Origin: CAZBGL01 sp964491375 | Lineage (GTDB): Bacteria; Desulfobacterota; Deferrisomatia; Deferrisomatales; Deferrisomataceae | Assembly: GCA_964491375.1 (NCBI GenBank) | Contig: CAZBGL010000155.1 | Location: 1-18,661, forward strand | DNA length: 18,661 nucleotides | Reading direction: 5' to 3' | Part shown: positions 8,881-16,215 of the stretch, piece by piece | Layout: every line of letters starts with the position of its first letter | Position numbering within the stretch: the first letter of the stretch is position 1 | Position numbers and translations under genes: made by a program | Notes under the pieces: generated by a model | What the model saw: the letters and a program-made list of their open reading frames with translations, nothing else | Told to the model about the DNA's origin: nothing | The model's database searches: none

Positions 8881-9677
8881 GCCTGTCCGAAGCCGAGATC
8901 CTCCGGTACTCGCGCCAGATCATCCTGCCCCAGGTGGGCGGCACCGGCCAGGAACGCCTGAAGGCGGCCCGGGTGCTCGTGGTGGGGGCCGGGGGGCTCG
9001 GCTCGCCCGCCCTCCTGTACCTGGCGGCCGCAGGGGTGGGCACTTTGGGCGTGTGCGACGGTGACGCGGTGGATCCCACGAACCTCCAGCGACAGGTGGT
9101 CCACGGCACCCCGGATGTGGGACGGCCCAAGGTGGACTCCGCCGCGGATGCGCTTCGCCGGCTCAACCCGGAAGTCTCGGTGCGCCGCCACCCCGAACGC
9201 CTTACGGCAGCCAATGCACTGAAGGTGCTCGCCCACTACGACGTGGTGGTGGACGGCACCGACACCTTTCCCTCCAAGTTCCTGGTGAACGACGCCTGTG
9301 TGGCCGCGGGCGTGCCCTACGTGTTCTCCGGGATCCTGGGCTTCGAGGGCCAGATCCTCACGGTGGTTCCCGGGGGCGGCCCGTGCTATCGGTGCTTTTT
9401 CCGGGAACCGCCTCCGCCCGGGTCGGTTCCCACCTGCGCCCAGGCGGGAATCCTCGGGCCGGTCGCCGGCGTGATGGGGAGCCTCCAGGCCCTGGAGGTG
9501 CTGAAGCTTCTCCTGGGGATCGGTGAACCGTTGGTGGGGCGGCTTCTTCTGTTCGACGGGTTGGGGCTTTCCTTCCGGGAGCTTCGGATCCACAGGGACC
9601 CCCGCTGCCCCGCTTGCCGGGATCCGCAACACCGCCGGCCCCTTGTGGACGAGCCCGCCGGCACGTGCCGCCGCTGA
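8877..9677 (+). CDS. MoeB/ThiF/HesA-family E1-like adenylyltransferase
   Basis: A 266-residue E1-like enzyme that would adenylate the C-terminal Gly-Gly of a small ubiquitin-like sulfur carrier (MoaD, ThiS or CysO type). Seen here: an N-terminal YSRQIILPQVGGTGQERL segment, the nucleotide-binding loop GAGGLGSPALLYLA (37-50), DGDAVDPTNLQRQ (61-73), VVDGTDTFPSKFLVND (124-139), two zinc-binding pairs (C170/C173 and C244/C247) and a conserved C187 in VPTCAQAG. The rhodanese domain found in some MoeB relatives is absent. The GTG start at 8877 overlaps the tusA-like stop. No MoaD/ThiS-type carrier or JAMM protease follows; the IS3 element begins 36 bp after the stop. MoeB, ThiF and HcyF-like roles cannot be separated from sequence alone. 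Confidence 0.93.
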   Translation: MSLSEAEILRYSRQIILPQVGGTGQERLKAARVLVVGAGGLGSPALLYLAAAGVGTLGVCDGDAVDPTNLQRQVVHGTPDVGRPKVDSAADALRRLNPEVSVRRHPERLTAANALKVLAHYDVVVDGTDTFPSKFLVNDACVAAGVPYVFSGILGFEGQILTVVPGGGPCYRCFFREPPPPGSVPTCAQAGILGPVAGVMGSLQALEVLKLLLGIGEPLVGRLLLFDGLGLSFRELRIHRDPRCPACRDPQHRRPLVDEPAGTCRR

Positions 9678-9713
9678 GCGAAAAGGGCCGGGCTGGGTCT
9701 CCGCACGTGGAGT

Positions 9714-9732
9714 TGCCCCGGTTTCGTGGACA
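9714..9732. repeat. IS3 terminal inverted repeat (orfB-proximal end)
   Basis: TGCCCCGGTTTCGTGGACA, preceded by AGT (9711-9713). It pairs with 10838-10856 with a single mismatch (C versus G at the 12th base). Confidence 0.92.
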
Positions 9733-9749
9733 GGTTAGGGCTTGCACTT

Positions 9750-10489
9750 TCAAGCGGCCTTCAGGGCCCGCTTCTCGTACTCTGACGGCGACAGGCACCC
9801 CAGCGCCGAGTGCCGCCGGTGCGGGTTGTACCAACCCTCGATGTACTCGAACACCCCCATCCGAGCCTCTCGGGGGTCGGCGAACGTCACCCGCCCCGGC
9901 AACTCGCACTCCAACGTCGCAAAAAAGCCCTCGCACAGCGCGTTGTCATAACAGTCCCCCACCGACCCCATCGAAAGACGGATCCCCAGCTCTCCACACC
10001 GCTTCCCAAACGCCACCGACGTGTACGGAATCCCCCGGTCCGAGTGGTTGGTGGATCACCCCCTTCCCTCCCCGGCGCGCTCTACCGCCGTGTGCAACGC
10101 CTCGATCACCCACTCCGCCCGCAGATGCGTCTCCATCGCCCACCCCACCACCCGCCAGCCGAAAACATCCAACACCACCGCAACGTACAAGAACCCCGAA
10201 AGCGTCGGCACGTACGTGATGTCCGCCACCCATAGCTCGTTGGGCCCCGTGGCCTCGAATCGCCGCGCCACCCAGTCCGGCGCCACCCGTTTCCGACCCA
10301 CCCGGACCCCTTGCGCTTGGAGTTCCGCATGGATCCTCGGCGCCCCGTAGGGCCCCGACTCTTCCGGTGGATCTCTCGAATCTTCTCCAGCAACGCCTCA
10401 TCTTCTCGTGCACGCTTCGAAACCGGCCGCTCCCGCCACGCTTCATACCCGCTGGTGGAGACCCCCAGCCCCCGGCACATCGTGGCCAC
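9750..10489 (-). pseudogene. IS3-family transposase OrfB (DDE integrase), disrupted
   Basis: Integrase-type transposase remnant. The start region reads CRGLGVSTSGYEAWRERP and RAREDEALLEKIREIH, and the frame stays open upstream to about 10525, fitting an orfA-orfB frameshift fusion. A one-base loss in the GGGCCC run near 10350 breaks the frame (GPYGAPRIH is recovered in the next frame). The helix between GRKRVA and APDWVARRFEATGP looks deleted relative to relatives. The first catalytic Asp is in LWVADITYVP. An in-frame TGA then interrupts before NHSDRGIPYTS; this can be explained by loss of one G plus duplication of a 4-bp TGGT (10045-10052), which together restore the frame. The C-terminus has GDCYDNALCEGFFATLE (catalytic Glu) and YNPHRRHSALG. 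Confidence 0.88.
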
Positions 10490-10512
10490 CGGATACGCGG
10501 CCTGGTTCGCCC

Positions 10513-10827
10513 CTACGAATTCGAACCCCCGGACGGGATCGACTCGGTCTGCCGAGCAAACCAGGCCGCGGCTTTTGCCAAGGTCTCCCGCTCCATGCGA
10601 AGTCGCCGGTTCTCCCGGCGCAGTCGCCGGAGCTTCTCTCGCTCCGCCGTGGTCAGGCCGTCCTGGCGGAACCCCTCATCCAGGTCTGCCTGCCGCACCC
10701 CGTTGCGGATCGTGCCGGCCGAGGGCTCGAGCTCCCGAGCCAGTTCCTCGGGAGTCCGGCCCGCCCGGACCCACTCCACGATCCGGGCTCGGTACTCACG
10801 GGGATATGCGGGTCTCGTCCCCGGCAC
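10513..10827 (-). CDS. IS3-family OrfA (helix-turn-helix)
   Basis: 104 residues with the usual OrfA layout: an N-terminal helix-turn-helix (YPREYRARIVEWVRAGRTPEELARELE, then a recognition helix SAGTIRNGVRQA) and a C-terminal leucine-zipper-like coiled coil (EREKLRRLRRENRRLRMERETLAKAAAWFA). It binds the IS ends and, joined to OrfB by frameshifting, forms the full transposase. The GTG start at 10827 lies 11 bp inside the terminal repeat. The frame is intact, unlike orfB. Confidence 0.85.
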   Translation of the reverse strand: MPGTRPAYPREYRARIVEWVRAGRTPEELARELEPSAGTIRNGVRQADLDEGFRQDGLTTAEREKLRRLRRENRRLRMERETLAKAAAWFARQTESIPSGGSNS

Positions 10828-10837
10828 GATCTTCAGG

Positions 10838-10856
10838 TGTCCACCAAACCGGGGCA
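10838..10856. repeat. IS3 terminal inverted repeat (orfA-proximal end)
   Basis: TGTCCACCAAACCGGGGCA, followed by the AGT target duplication (10857-10859). Reverse complement of 9714-9732 at 18 of 19 positions. Confidence 0.92.
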
Positions 10857-10980
10857 AGTCCAAGGACCAGGGGCGGCGCCCCGGGAGGGGCGTGTACGAG
10901 CGGGGTGTCGGCGGGTGCTGGCACCTCAGCCGAGATGTATCGTCGGGATACCGTACACCACCTCGACAGGAGGGACAGCG

Positions 10981-12159
10981 ATGGCCGGAACAGCGGCCCA
11001 CAGTTGGCAGTCCATTCGGATGGCGGTCCCAGCCGGCCATCCAGCGCGTCAAGGAGGCGGTTTCCGAGATCAAAAGTGGCCCGCAAGGACGAACTGCCCG
11101 CGGCCGAACGGGCCGTGTTGTTCCTCGAAAAGGTCTCCCCGGCCCTGGAGCGGGTGGACAGTTCCTCCGGGGCCATCGGCACCGCGGTCGACAACGCCAT
11201 GGACGCCCTCGTGCCCATCATCTCCGGGGATCCCGCCGACGAGCAAACCCGCGCCGGGTGGCTGGAGCGGCTGTGGGCGGCGTACCAAAGAGAAAGGGAT
11301 CCCCTACATCGAGCTGCTCGGGGACCGGTGGGGGGAGCTGTGCGCATCGAAGGAACTCGCGTCGCGGTGGGCCGACGAGCTGATCGGGACCTCCAGGATG
11401 GCGTGGAGCAAGGACCCGAGCCTGCGCGGGTTCTTCAAGGGCATCACCAACTGCCTGAGCGCCCTGCTCGCCGCCGGGCGCTACGAGGAGATCGTCGAGC
11501 TGCTCGACATGGCGCCGTACGACATGGGGTGCTACCGCCAGTACGGGGTCATGGCCCTCGCGGCCATGGGCAGGAAGGCCGAGGCGATCGGCTACGAGGA
11601 GGAAAGCCGTGGGCTGAACGACAGCCCGGTGGCCATCGCCCGCGCCTGCGAGGAGATCCCCTTGTCGTCTGGCCTCGTCGACGAAGCCTACCGGCGCTAC
11701 GGGCTCGTGGCGAGCCGGGCCGGGACCCACCTCGCGTGGTTTCGGGCCGTGGCCAGGAAGTACCCCCACAAGAAGCCAGCCGAGGTCCTCGAGGACCTGG
11801 TCGAACTGACGCCCGGCAAGGAGGGCAAGTGGTTCGCCGCGGCCAAGAGCGCCAAGCTCTTCGACGAGGCCGTTGCCCTGGCCAACCGGGCGCCGTGCTC
11901 GCCCCAGGCCCTCACCCGGGCGGCGAGGGACTTCGTCCGTGGCAACCCGGCGTTCGCCCTCGAGGCCGGCCTGGCCGCGCTGCGCTGGATCGTGGAGGGC
12001 TACGGCTACGAGGTCACCGGCCTCGACGTCCTGGACGCCGACACCTACACGATGAGGGTCCCCGAGACCGGGGACCGCGTGCGCGGCCTCCTGGCCGGGG
12101 ACGCCCCGGGTAGGGACTTCGCCGCCGCGGCCCTCGACCGGCACATCGGGCCTTCGTGA
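10981..12159 (+). pseudogene. Unknown alpha-helical repeat protein, frameshifted
   Basis: A protein of unknown function spread over three frames. ATG 10981 with GGAGGG upstream opens frame one. The helical segment QRVKEAVSEIK then lies in a second frame, SKVARKDELPAAERAVLFLEKVSPALERV to RLWAAYQRE (about 11075-11290) in a third, and KGIPYIELLGDRWGELCAS to the stop at 12159 back in the first. The long C-terminal part is made of helix pairs with recurring Ala/Leu/Arg and small-residue spacing (LSALLAAGRYEEIVELLDMAPYD, VALANRAPCSPQALTRAARDF), suggesting a TPR- or HEAT-like solenoid. It has no signal peptide or catalytic motif. The stop overlaps the next gene's start (TGATG). The match across frames shows a real gene that has decayed or was mis-sequenced. 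Confidence 0.75.
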
Positions 12160-13018
12160 TGGCACGAAGAACCAGACCGCGGCCGGACCCGTCCGCCATC
12201 GACGCAGCGCTCGACGCGACAAGCGCCGACGAGCTGCGCGAGCTGGTGCGCGGTTTCCTCTCCTCGCTCCACGGACAGCTCCACGCCCGCTTGGTCGACG
12301 AGATCATCGACCGGGCCTCCCGGGGGGCCCGCGGCTGGACATCCGACAGGCTGGCCCCGGAAACGGTCGTAGCGGCCGCCTCCTTTGCCGAGGCGGCCAG
12401 GCGCATTGGCTACGCCGATCCGGCCGCCATGGACGAGGTGTATGGCGTGGGGCACTTCTGGGAACCGCTCCGCGAGATGGAGCGCGTGGCCGTGGAGCCC
12501 TTCCCCGAGATCGAGGAGTTCCTGCCGCGATGGCGGCGCTCCTCGAGGCGAATGCTACGGCCGCTCACCGGAGCGAGTGGGAATCCGACGAGGATCTTTG
12601 CCTCTGCGAGGTGGTCCAGCGCATGGACGGGGTCGAGGGGCTTGGCAGGCTCGCCCGTTCCACCGGGCGAGCCCACGACCCGCGGGCCTGGTGCGATGCG
12701 CCCGTGGAGTCGAAGGACTGGAAGGCCGCCCTTGCGGCCTATGACGAACCGGCCGAGATCCTCCAGGTGGCCGGCGTCCAGCGCATTACGGATGCCAGGG
12801 TCCGCAAGGCGGTGCTCGAAGCCATGCCCGAGGCCGCGGAGAAGCGCGTGGCCGGTGTCACCGACAGCAGGCGGCACCGGCACTACGCCCATGCCGCACG
12901 CCGGGTCGCGACATGCGAGGCCATTGACCCGGCCCCCGCATGGGTGGCGGGGCTTCGCGCCAGGTACCGGCGCTTTTCGGCCCTTCAACGCGAGCTCGAC
13001 GAGCACGGGGACGCGTGA
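12159..13018 (+). pseudogene. Unknown protein, partner of the upstream gene, frameshifted
   Basis: ATG 12159 overlaps the upstream stop by 1 nt, so the pair is translationally coupled. Frame one gives a basic start (MARRTRPRPDP), then SADELRELVRGFLSSLHGQLHARLVDEIIDRA and AMDEVYGVGHFWEPLREMERVAVEPFPEIEEFLPRW. At about 12530-12540 one base appears lost (a G in GGCGG) and the sense continues in another frame as ALLEANATAAHRSEWESDEDLCLCEVVQRMDGVEG through to a stop at 13018. Together this is about 285 residues, helical, with no membrane segment or known catalytic motif. The family is unknown to me. Both genes of this pair are broken and lie between two transposase remnants, which supports real decay of an accessory locus. 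Confidence 0.72.
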
Positions 13019-13360
13019 GAGGCTGACACAGCTCCGGCCGCCCTATCCACCTCGACGCTGGACCCGGACTACGGGGCCATGGTGGGGGGACTGGGACCAG
13101 CACCAGCGCCCCATGGGTGTCCCGCTGGCGCACGCGAGCACGGACGCCCGGGGGGTCGAGAAGGTCTCCCGGGTCGACGGCATAGTTGCACAACATGGGG
13201 ACATGATTTGATGACTTGGCACCTCTTTCGCATGCGTCCCGGCGCGTTAACCCATTAAACATGGGCGTCCCGCGGGGAGTGGTTTGACCGGGGGAGACCC
13301 GGGGCGTACGATCGGGCGGGATTAACAAATCGTGCTCGTTCATGCACCAAGAGTGGCCGA
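13019..13360. other. Gene-free stretch upstream of the transporter gene
   Basis: 342 bp without a convincing gene. The first part (to about 13190) is GC-rich and looks like decayed coding sequence following the broken gene pair. The second part is more AT-rich and holds a sigma-54-like promoter (13216-13232) and short A/T stretches (GTTAACCCATTAAAC near 13248-13262). Confidence 0.5.
13216..13232 (+). promoter_or_regulatory. Candidate sigma-54 (-24/-12) promoter for the transporter gene
   Basis: TTGGCAC-CTCTT-TCGCA has the -24 GG and -12 GC dinucleotides 10 bp apart, as sigma-54 RNA polymerase requires; the -12 box differs from TTGCA at one base. The start would be near 13243, giving a 118-nt leader before ATG 13361. 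Base match only. Confidence 0.4.
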
Positions 13361-14431
13361 ATGACAGCCAGGCAGTGGGCGGGGAAGGCCGGGGAGGCGC
13401 TGGTCCGGGAGTGGGTGCTGTGCGCCTCGGCGGCCGGGCTGGTGGCGACCACCCTGTATCGGGGGGAGCTTCCCTCTTACAGCCTCACCGACCTCGAGGT
13501 GCTCTACATCCTGTTCGTGCTCCTGGTGACCGTGAAGGGGCTGGAGCGCGCCAACGTCTTCTCCAGGGTGGCGGCCCTCCTGCGGCCGGGCAGGCTGCTG
13601 CCGCTGCAGCTCGTGGCGGCAACGGCCGTCCTCTCCATGGTGGTCACCAACGACGTGGCCCTGTTCGTGGCCGTGCCGGTGACCATCGCCCTCGACACCG
13701 ACGGCCGGGACTTGCTGGTCGTCCTGGAGGCCCTGGCCGCCAACGCGGGCTCCGCCCTGAGCCCCTTCGGAAACCCCCAGAACCTGTTCATCTACTGGTT
13801 CTACCGGCTCCATCCCCTGGAGTTCGTGCGGACGATCGCCCCGTTCACCGCCGTGTGCCTGGGCGCGATCTCCCTGGCCTCCCTGGCGGTACGCCACCGC
13901 CCCTCGGGCCGCCCCAGGGAGCACCCTCCTCCGATCACGCCGGGCGGCCGAGCATACCTTGCGTTTCTCGCCCTGTTCGTGCTGGCCGTTCTTCGGGTCG
14001 CTCCCCTGTGGGTGGGTGCGGCCCCCCTCCTGTACGCTGCCGCGGCAGACCGGCGGTCCCTCCGGGTCGACTACGCCCTGCTCCTCATTTTCGCCTGCAT
14101 CTTCGGGCTCACCGACAACGTGATGGCCCTGGCGCCCACCACCATCTCGGGGGCGAACGAGACCTTCTGGTACGCGGCGCTGGGCAGCCAGGTCATGAGC
14201 AACGTGCCCGCCGCGGTGCTCGTGGCCGACTTCACCCGCCTGTGGAAGCCCCTGCTCTGGGGCGTGAGCGTGGGAGGCTTCGGCAGCATCATCGCCTCGC
14301 TTGCGAACCTCATCGCCTATCGTTTGTACCGCGGTCACACCCCTTCCCCCTCGGCCTTCCTGGTCAAGCTCCATGCGGGCGGCTACCTGGCCTTTGCCGT
14401 GGGCTGCACAGCCTACCTCGTGCTCCGGTAG
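13361..14431 (+). CDS. SLC13/ArsB-NhaD (ion transporter superfamily) permease
   Basis: A 356-residue inner-membrane transporter with about nine to ten hydrophobic segments (for example VLYILFVLLVTVKGL, LPLQLVAATAVLSMVVTNDVALF, YLAFLALFVLAVLRVAPLW and ALLLIFACIFGLTDNVMAL). Family marks are the two pseudo-repeat hairpins: VVTNDVALFVAVPVTIAL with NAGSALSPFGNPQNLFIY, and SNVPAAVLVADF with LLWGVSVGGFGSIIASLANLIAY. Members carry dicarboxylates, arsenite, sodium/proton or sulfate; the substrate here cannot be read from sequence. It is shorter than many members (400-450), like the YbiR-type permeases. The ribosome site upstream of ATG 13361 is weak. The gene is intact despite lying among broken ones, and may be sigma-54 controlled. 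Confidence 0.85.
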   Translation: MTARQWAGKAGEALVREWVLCASAAGLVATTLYRGELPSYSLTDLEVLYILFVLLVTVKGLERANVFSRVAALLRPGRLLPLQLVAATAVLSMVVTNDVALFVAVPVTIALDTDGRDLLVVLEALAANAGSALSPFGNPQNLFIYWFYRLHPLEFVRTIAPFTAVCLGAISLASLAVRHRPSGRPREHPPPITPGGRAYLAFLALFVLAVLRVAPLWVGAAPLLYAAAADRRSLRVDYALLLIFACIFGLTDNVMALAPTTISGANETFWYAALGSQVMSNVPAAVLVADFTRLWKPLLWGVSVGGFGSIIASLANLIAYRLYRGHTPSPSAFLVKLHAGGYLAFAVGCTAYLVLR

Positions 14432-14695
14432 GCACGGGCGCCGCCCCCTTCCCCGGGGCGTGGATGGTCGGGCGAGGCGCCCGCGGACGGGCGGGAACAC
14501 GCTTCCGTGGGCGATTTGTGCATGGCGCGCCCGGCATGTTCCGGCCCACGGGCCGCCCGGAGGGGATCCACACCCAGACCTTCAGGATCCCGGCGCAGGA
14601 TCTCCGCCGCTGGCCGGCCCTCTCAGTCGCAGCGGGATGTGGTGTCCCGGATAAAGCAAGACACTTTTTGCCGGAGGAAATCCCGTCGTGAGTGA

Positions 14696-15181
14696 TCAGG
14701 CTGCAAGAGCTCGCAGTTCGAGGTTCTTCGCCAGGCGCTCTGCCGGCGTCTCCCATCCGAGCGCCTGGTGAGGTCGACCGTGGTTGTACTCGATCCGCCA
14801 CGCCTCGATGGCCGCCCGAAGCTCCGTGATCGACTCCCAGTCGCGTGTCCAGATCAGCTCCACCTTCAGCGTCTGGATGAACCGCTCCACCACCGCGTTG
14901 CCCGGGGGCCGTCCCACCGGCGCCAGCATGTGCCCCAACCCCCAGTGCCTGCACAGATCCTCGCAGTCTTTGCCCGTGTACTGGCTTCCATGATCCGTGC
15001 GCAGCTCCAGCCCCCAGGGCACGTTCCCCGGCTCGGCGAGCTCTTCCACCAGGGAGCGGACCACCGGCGAGAGCACCATCACAGCCTCCCGGCTCTTCAT
15101 CACCTCGCACGCCAGTGCGTAGCGATCCCCACAGGCGATCACGGCCACCACCGTGACCTTGCCCCGCAACGGTTCCAGCAC
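14696..15181 (-). pseudogene. Transposase fragment (rve integrase core, C-terminal part)
   Basis: 161 residues of an integrase-type transposase. Visible are the second catalytic Asp in LELRTDHGSQYTG, the Glu in GNAVVERFIQTLK, and the typical tail NHGRPHQALGWETPAERL. In-frame sense extends upstream only to a TGA at about 15212, giving AERTHAVLEPL where the DxT of the first catalytic Asp would be expected, so the N-terminus and probably the first catalytic residue are missing. It differs from the IS3 copy at 9714-10856 and must belong to another element. I found no paired terminal repeats. Its stop is 264 bp from the transporter stop, the two genes facing each other. Confidence 0.82.
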
Positions 15182-15507
15182 GGCGTGCGTGCGCTCGGCC
15201 GCCCTTCAGCACCCCGGGGCGGCCCCGCCGGATGTCGGCGGGGGCGCGTGCCCGCTTCGCTCGGCCTCGGTCCTGGCCACCGGGCCCACGACTTGGAGTG
15301 ACTCGTCCGTTTCGTTCGTGGGTTCCCCTCGGTCTTGCGGGGAAGGCCCTCCTCCGGACCACGTGTCCACTCCTCAACCCGCGACAGGGTTGTCTGGTCC
15401 ATCCCTCCCCCCTTTCCTTGCCCAGAACGCCTCACATCGCCTTCTCCGTGCCTTCCGTGCAGTCGGGAGGGGGAGGCCCGGTCAAAGCTCCCGTGCCCAA
15501 ACGTCAA
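15182..15507. other. Stretch without a clear gene, upstream of the transposase fragment
   Basis: 326 bp lacking a convincing gene. Open frames exist on both strands because of the high GC content, but none shows family sequence. It probably contains the decayed 5' part of the transposase gene and the lost end of that element. Confidence 0.5.
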
Positions 15508-15540
15508 GGCCCCCCCGGACCGGCGGTCCGGGGGGCCCTT
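15508..15540 (-). terminator. Strong GC hairpin after the small-protein operon
   Basis: CCCCCCGGACC (15511-15521), loop GGC, GGTCCGGGGGG (15525-15535): an 11-bp perfect stem, extended outward by AAGG/CCTT with one bulge. It lies 30 bp beyond the stop of the second small protein. On the minus strand it is followed by TTGACGTTT, only a weak U tract, so termination is likely but not certain. Confidence 0.65.
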
Positions 15541-15570
15541 GGGGCGGTGGGGGTGGGCAGGGAAGCGCAG

Positions 15571-15735
15571 CTACGGGGTCAGCTCCACGCCTTCGAGACT
15601 AGGTCCCTTGATGATGCATCCGTACTCACAGGCGCAGTCCTGGGCGTGGGGTTTGACGGGCTTGTCCGCGGCCACCGCGGCAGTTCCCGTCCCCAGGATG
15701 GACAGAGCTACGAGCAGGGTGATCAAACGTCTCAT
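15571..15735 (-). CDS. Small secreted Cys-containing protein A (54 aa)
   Basis: A 54-residue protein with a clear signal peptide: MRRLITLLVALSILG, then a small-residue site ending AAVAA (about residue 23). The mature part of about 31 residues contains DCACEYGC (C34, C36, C40) followed by GPSLEGVELTP. ATG 15735 has AAGGAG upstream. It lies 31 bp after a second, similar small protein (shared short-CxC and GxSLExVxL pattern), so the two look like tandem paralogues in one operon read from the sigma-54-type promoter at 15954-15970. Its role is unknown: an exported metal- or heme-binding peptide, a signalling peptide or a modified-peptide precursor are all possible. No maturation enzyme is visible nearby. 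Confidence 0.75.
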   Translation of the reverse strand: MRRLITLLVALSILGTGTAAVAADKPVKPHAQDCACEYGCIIKGPSLEGVELTP

Positions 15736-15766
15736 GGCTCATACTCCTTGGCTTCTGGCACCCGGG

Positions 15767-15910
15767 TCATCGCAGAAGATCCACGGGTTCCAGGCTGGTG
15801 CCGGTCGTCTGGGTGCACACGCAGTTGTCCGGCATGGTGGGCGCGGCCAGCGCCACGGCGCCGAAGCCCAGCACGGCAGCCAACAGTGCGAGAACGGTGA
15901 AGCGTTTCAT
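15767..15910 (-). CDS. Small secreted Cys-containing protein B (47 aa)
   Basis: A 47-residue protein with a textbook signal peptide (MKRFTVLALLAAVLGFGAVALAA) and a mature part of about 24 residues with NCVC (C30, C32) and GTSLEPVDLL. The ending aligns with that of the next gene (GPSLEGVEL), which indicates duplication. ATG 15910 is chosen over upstream in-frame starts because AGGAGGTG lies at ideal distance and the hydrophobic leader then starts at residue 4. With the sigma-54-type promoter the predicted leader is 33 nt. First gene of the two-gene operon, divergent from the histidine kinase. No known family recognised. Confidence 0.78.
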   Translation of the reverse strand: MKRFTVLALLAAVLGFGAVALAAPTMPDNCVCTQTTGTSLEPVDLLR

Positions 15911-15953
15911 GATGCACCTCCTGTGAAGTGGGTTTCGTTTGCCACGTGTGGAG

Positions 15954-15970
15954 AGCACAGAGCGTGCCAA
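15954..15970 (-). promoter_or_regulatory. Sigma-54 (-24/-12) promoter of the small secreted protein operon
   Basis: On the minus strand: TTGGCAC-GCTCT-GTGCT, against consensus TTGGCACG-N4-TTGCW. The -24 GG and -12 GC are exactly 10 bp apart; the only core mismatch is G for the first T of TTGC. The start would fall near 15943, 33 nt before ATG 15910. The divergent operon encodes an NtrC-family activator, the protein class needed to open such promoters. Confidence 0.78.
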
Positions 15971-15980
15971 CAGGTACAAT

Positions 15981-16008
15981 TTGAGCTCAACTAGCTTATA
16001 TTATTATA
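15981..16008. promoter_or_regulatory. Palindrome and AT-rich element upstream of the sigma-54-type promoter
   Basis: TTGAGCTCAA (15981-15990) is a perfect 10-bp palindrome, followed by an AT-rich run (15991-16013) with TATAAT on the minus strand (16003-16008; a poor TTGGCG -35 lies 15 bp away). It lies 11-40 bp upstream of the -24 box, close for a classic enhancer; it could be a local operator or DNA bend site. Confidence 0.4.
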
Positions 16009-16215
16009 TTTTTCCCCCAGAACCGCCAAGCGGGCACCGTCGCGGAAGGGTTCATACATGGTGAATATTGGGGATCCTGCAGAAAGGTCGACAGTCCGGT
16101 GCCCCCTTGGTAGGCTGGCGCCCGGGGAAGACGACGAGAAGTCCCGGAAAACGGCCGTCAACCCGGGAACGGTACGGCCTTTGCTTGCCGGCGGAGACGA
16201 CCGAGGAGGAAGCCG

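Larger units (their letters stand above)
9714..10856 (-). mobile_element. IS3-family insertion sequence, internally degenerate
   Basis: A 1,143-bp element with TG...CA ends, 19-bp terminal inverted repeats matching at 18 positions, and a 3-bp direct repeat AGT on each side (9711-9713 and 10857-10859), as expected for IS3-family insertion. It carries orfA and orfB on the minus strand. orfB is damaged by a frameshift, an apparent internal deletion and an in-frame stop, so the copy is probably inactive in its own right. It sits just after the E1-like gene and before the broken unknown gene pair. Confidence 0.92.

Noticed and set aside
7719..9632. A 637-codon minus-strand open frame
   Set aside because: It runs antisense to the reductase, TusA-like and E1-like genes and shows no family motif; composition is that of a shadow frame.
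13180..13265. Possible insertion-sequence end near TTGCACAACATGGGGACATG
   Set aside because: It resembles the style of some IS termini, but I found no partner repeat or target duplication.
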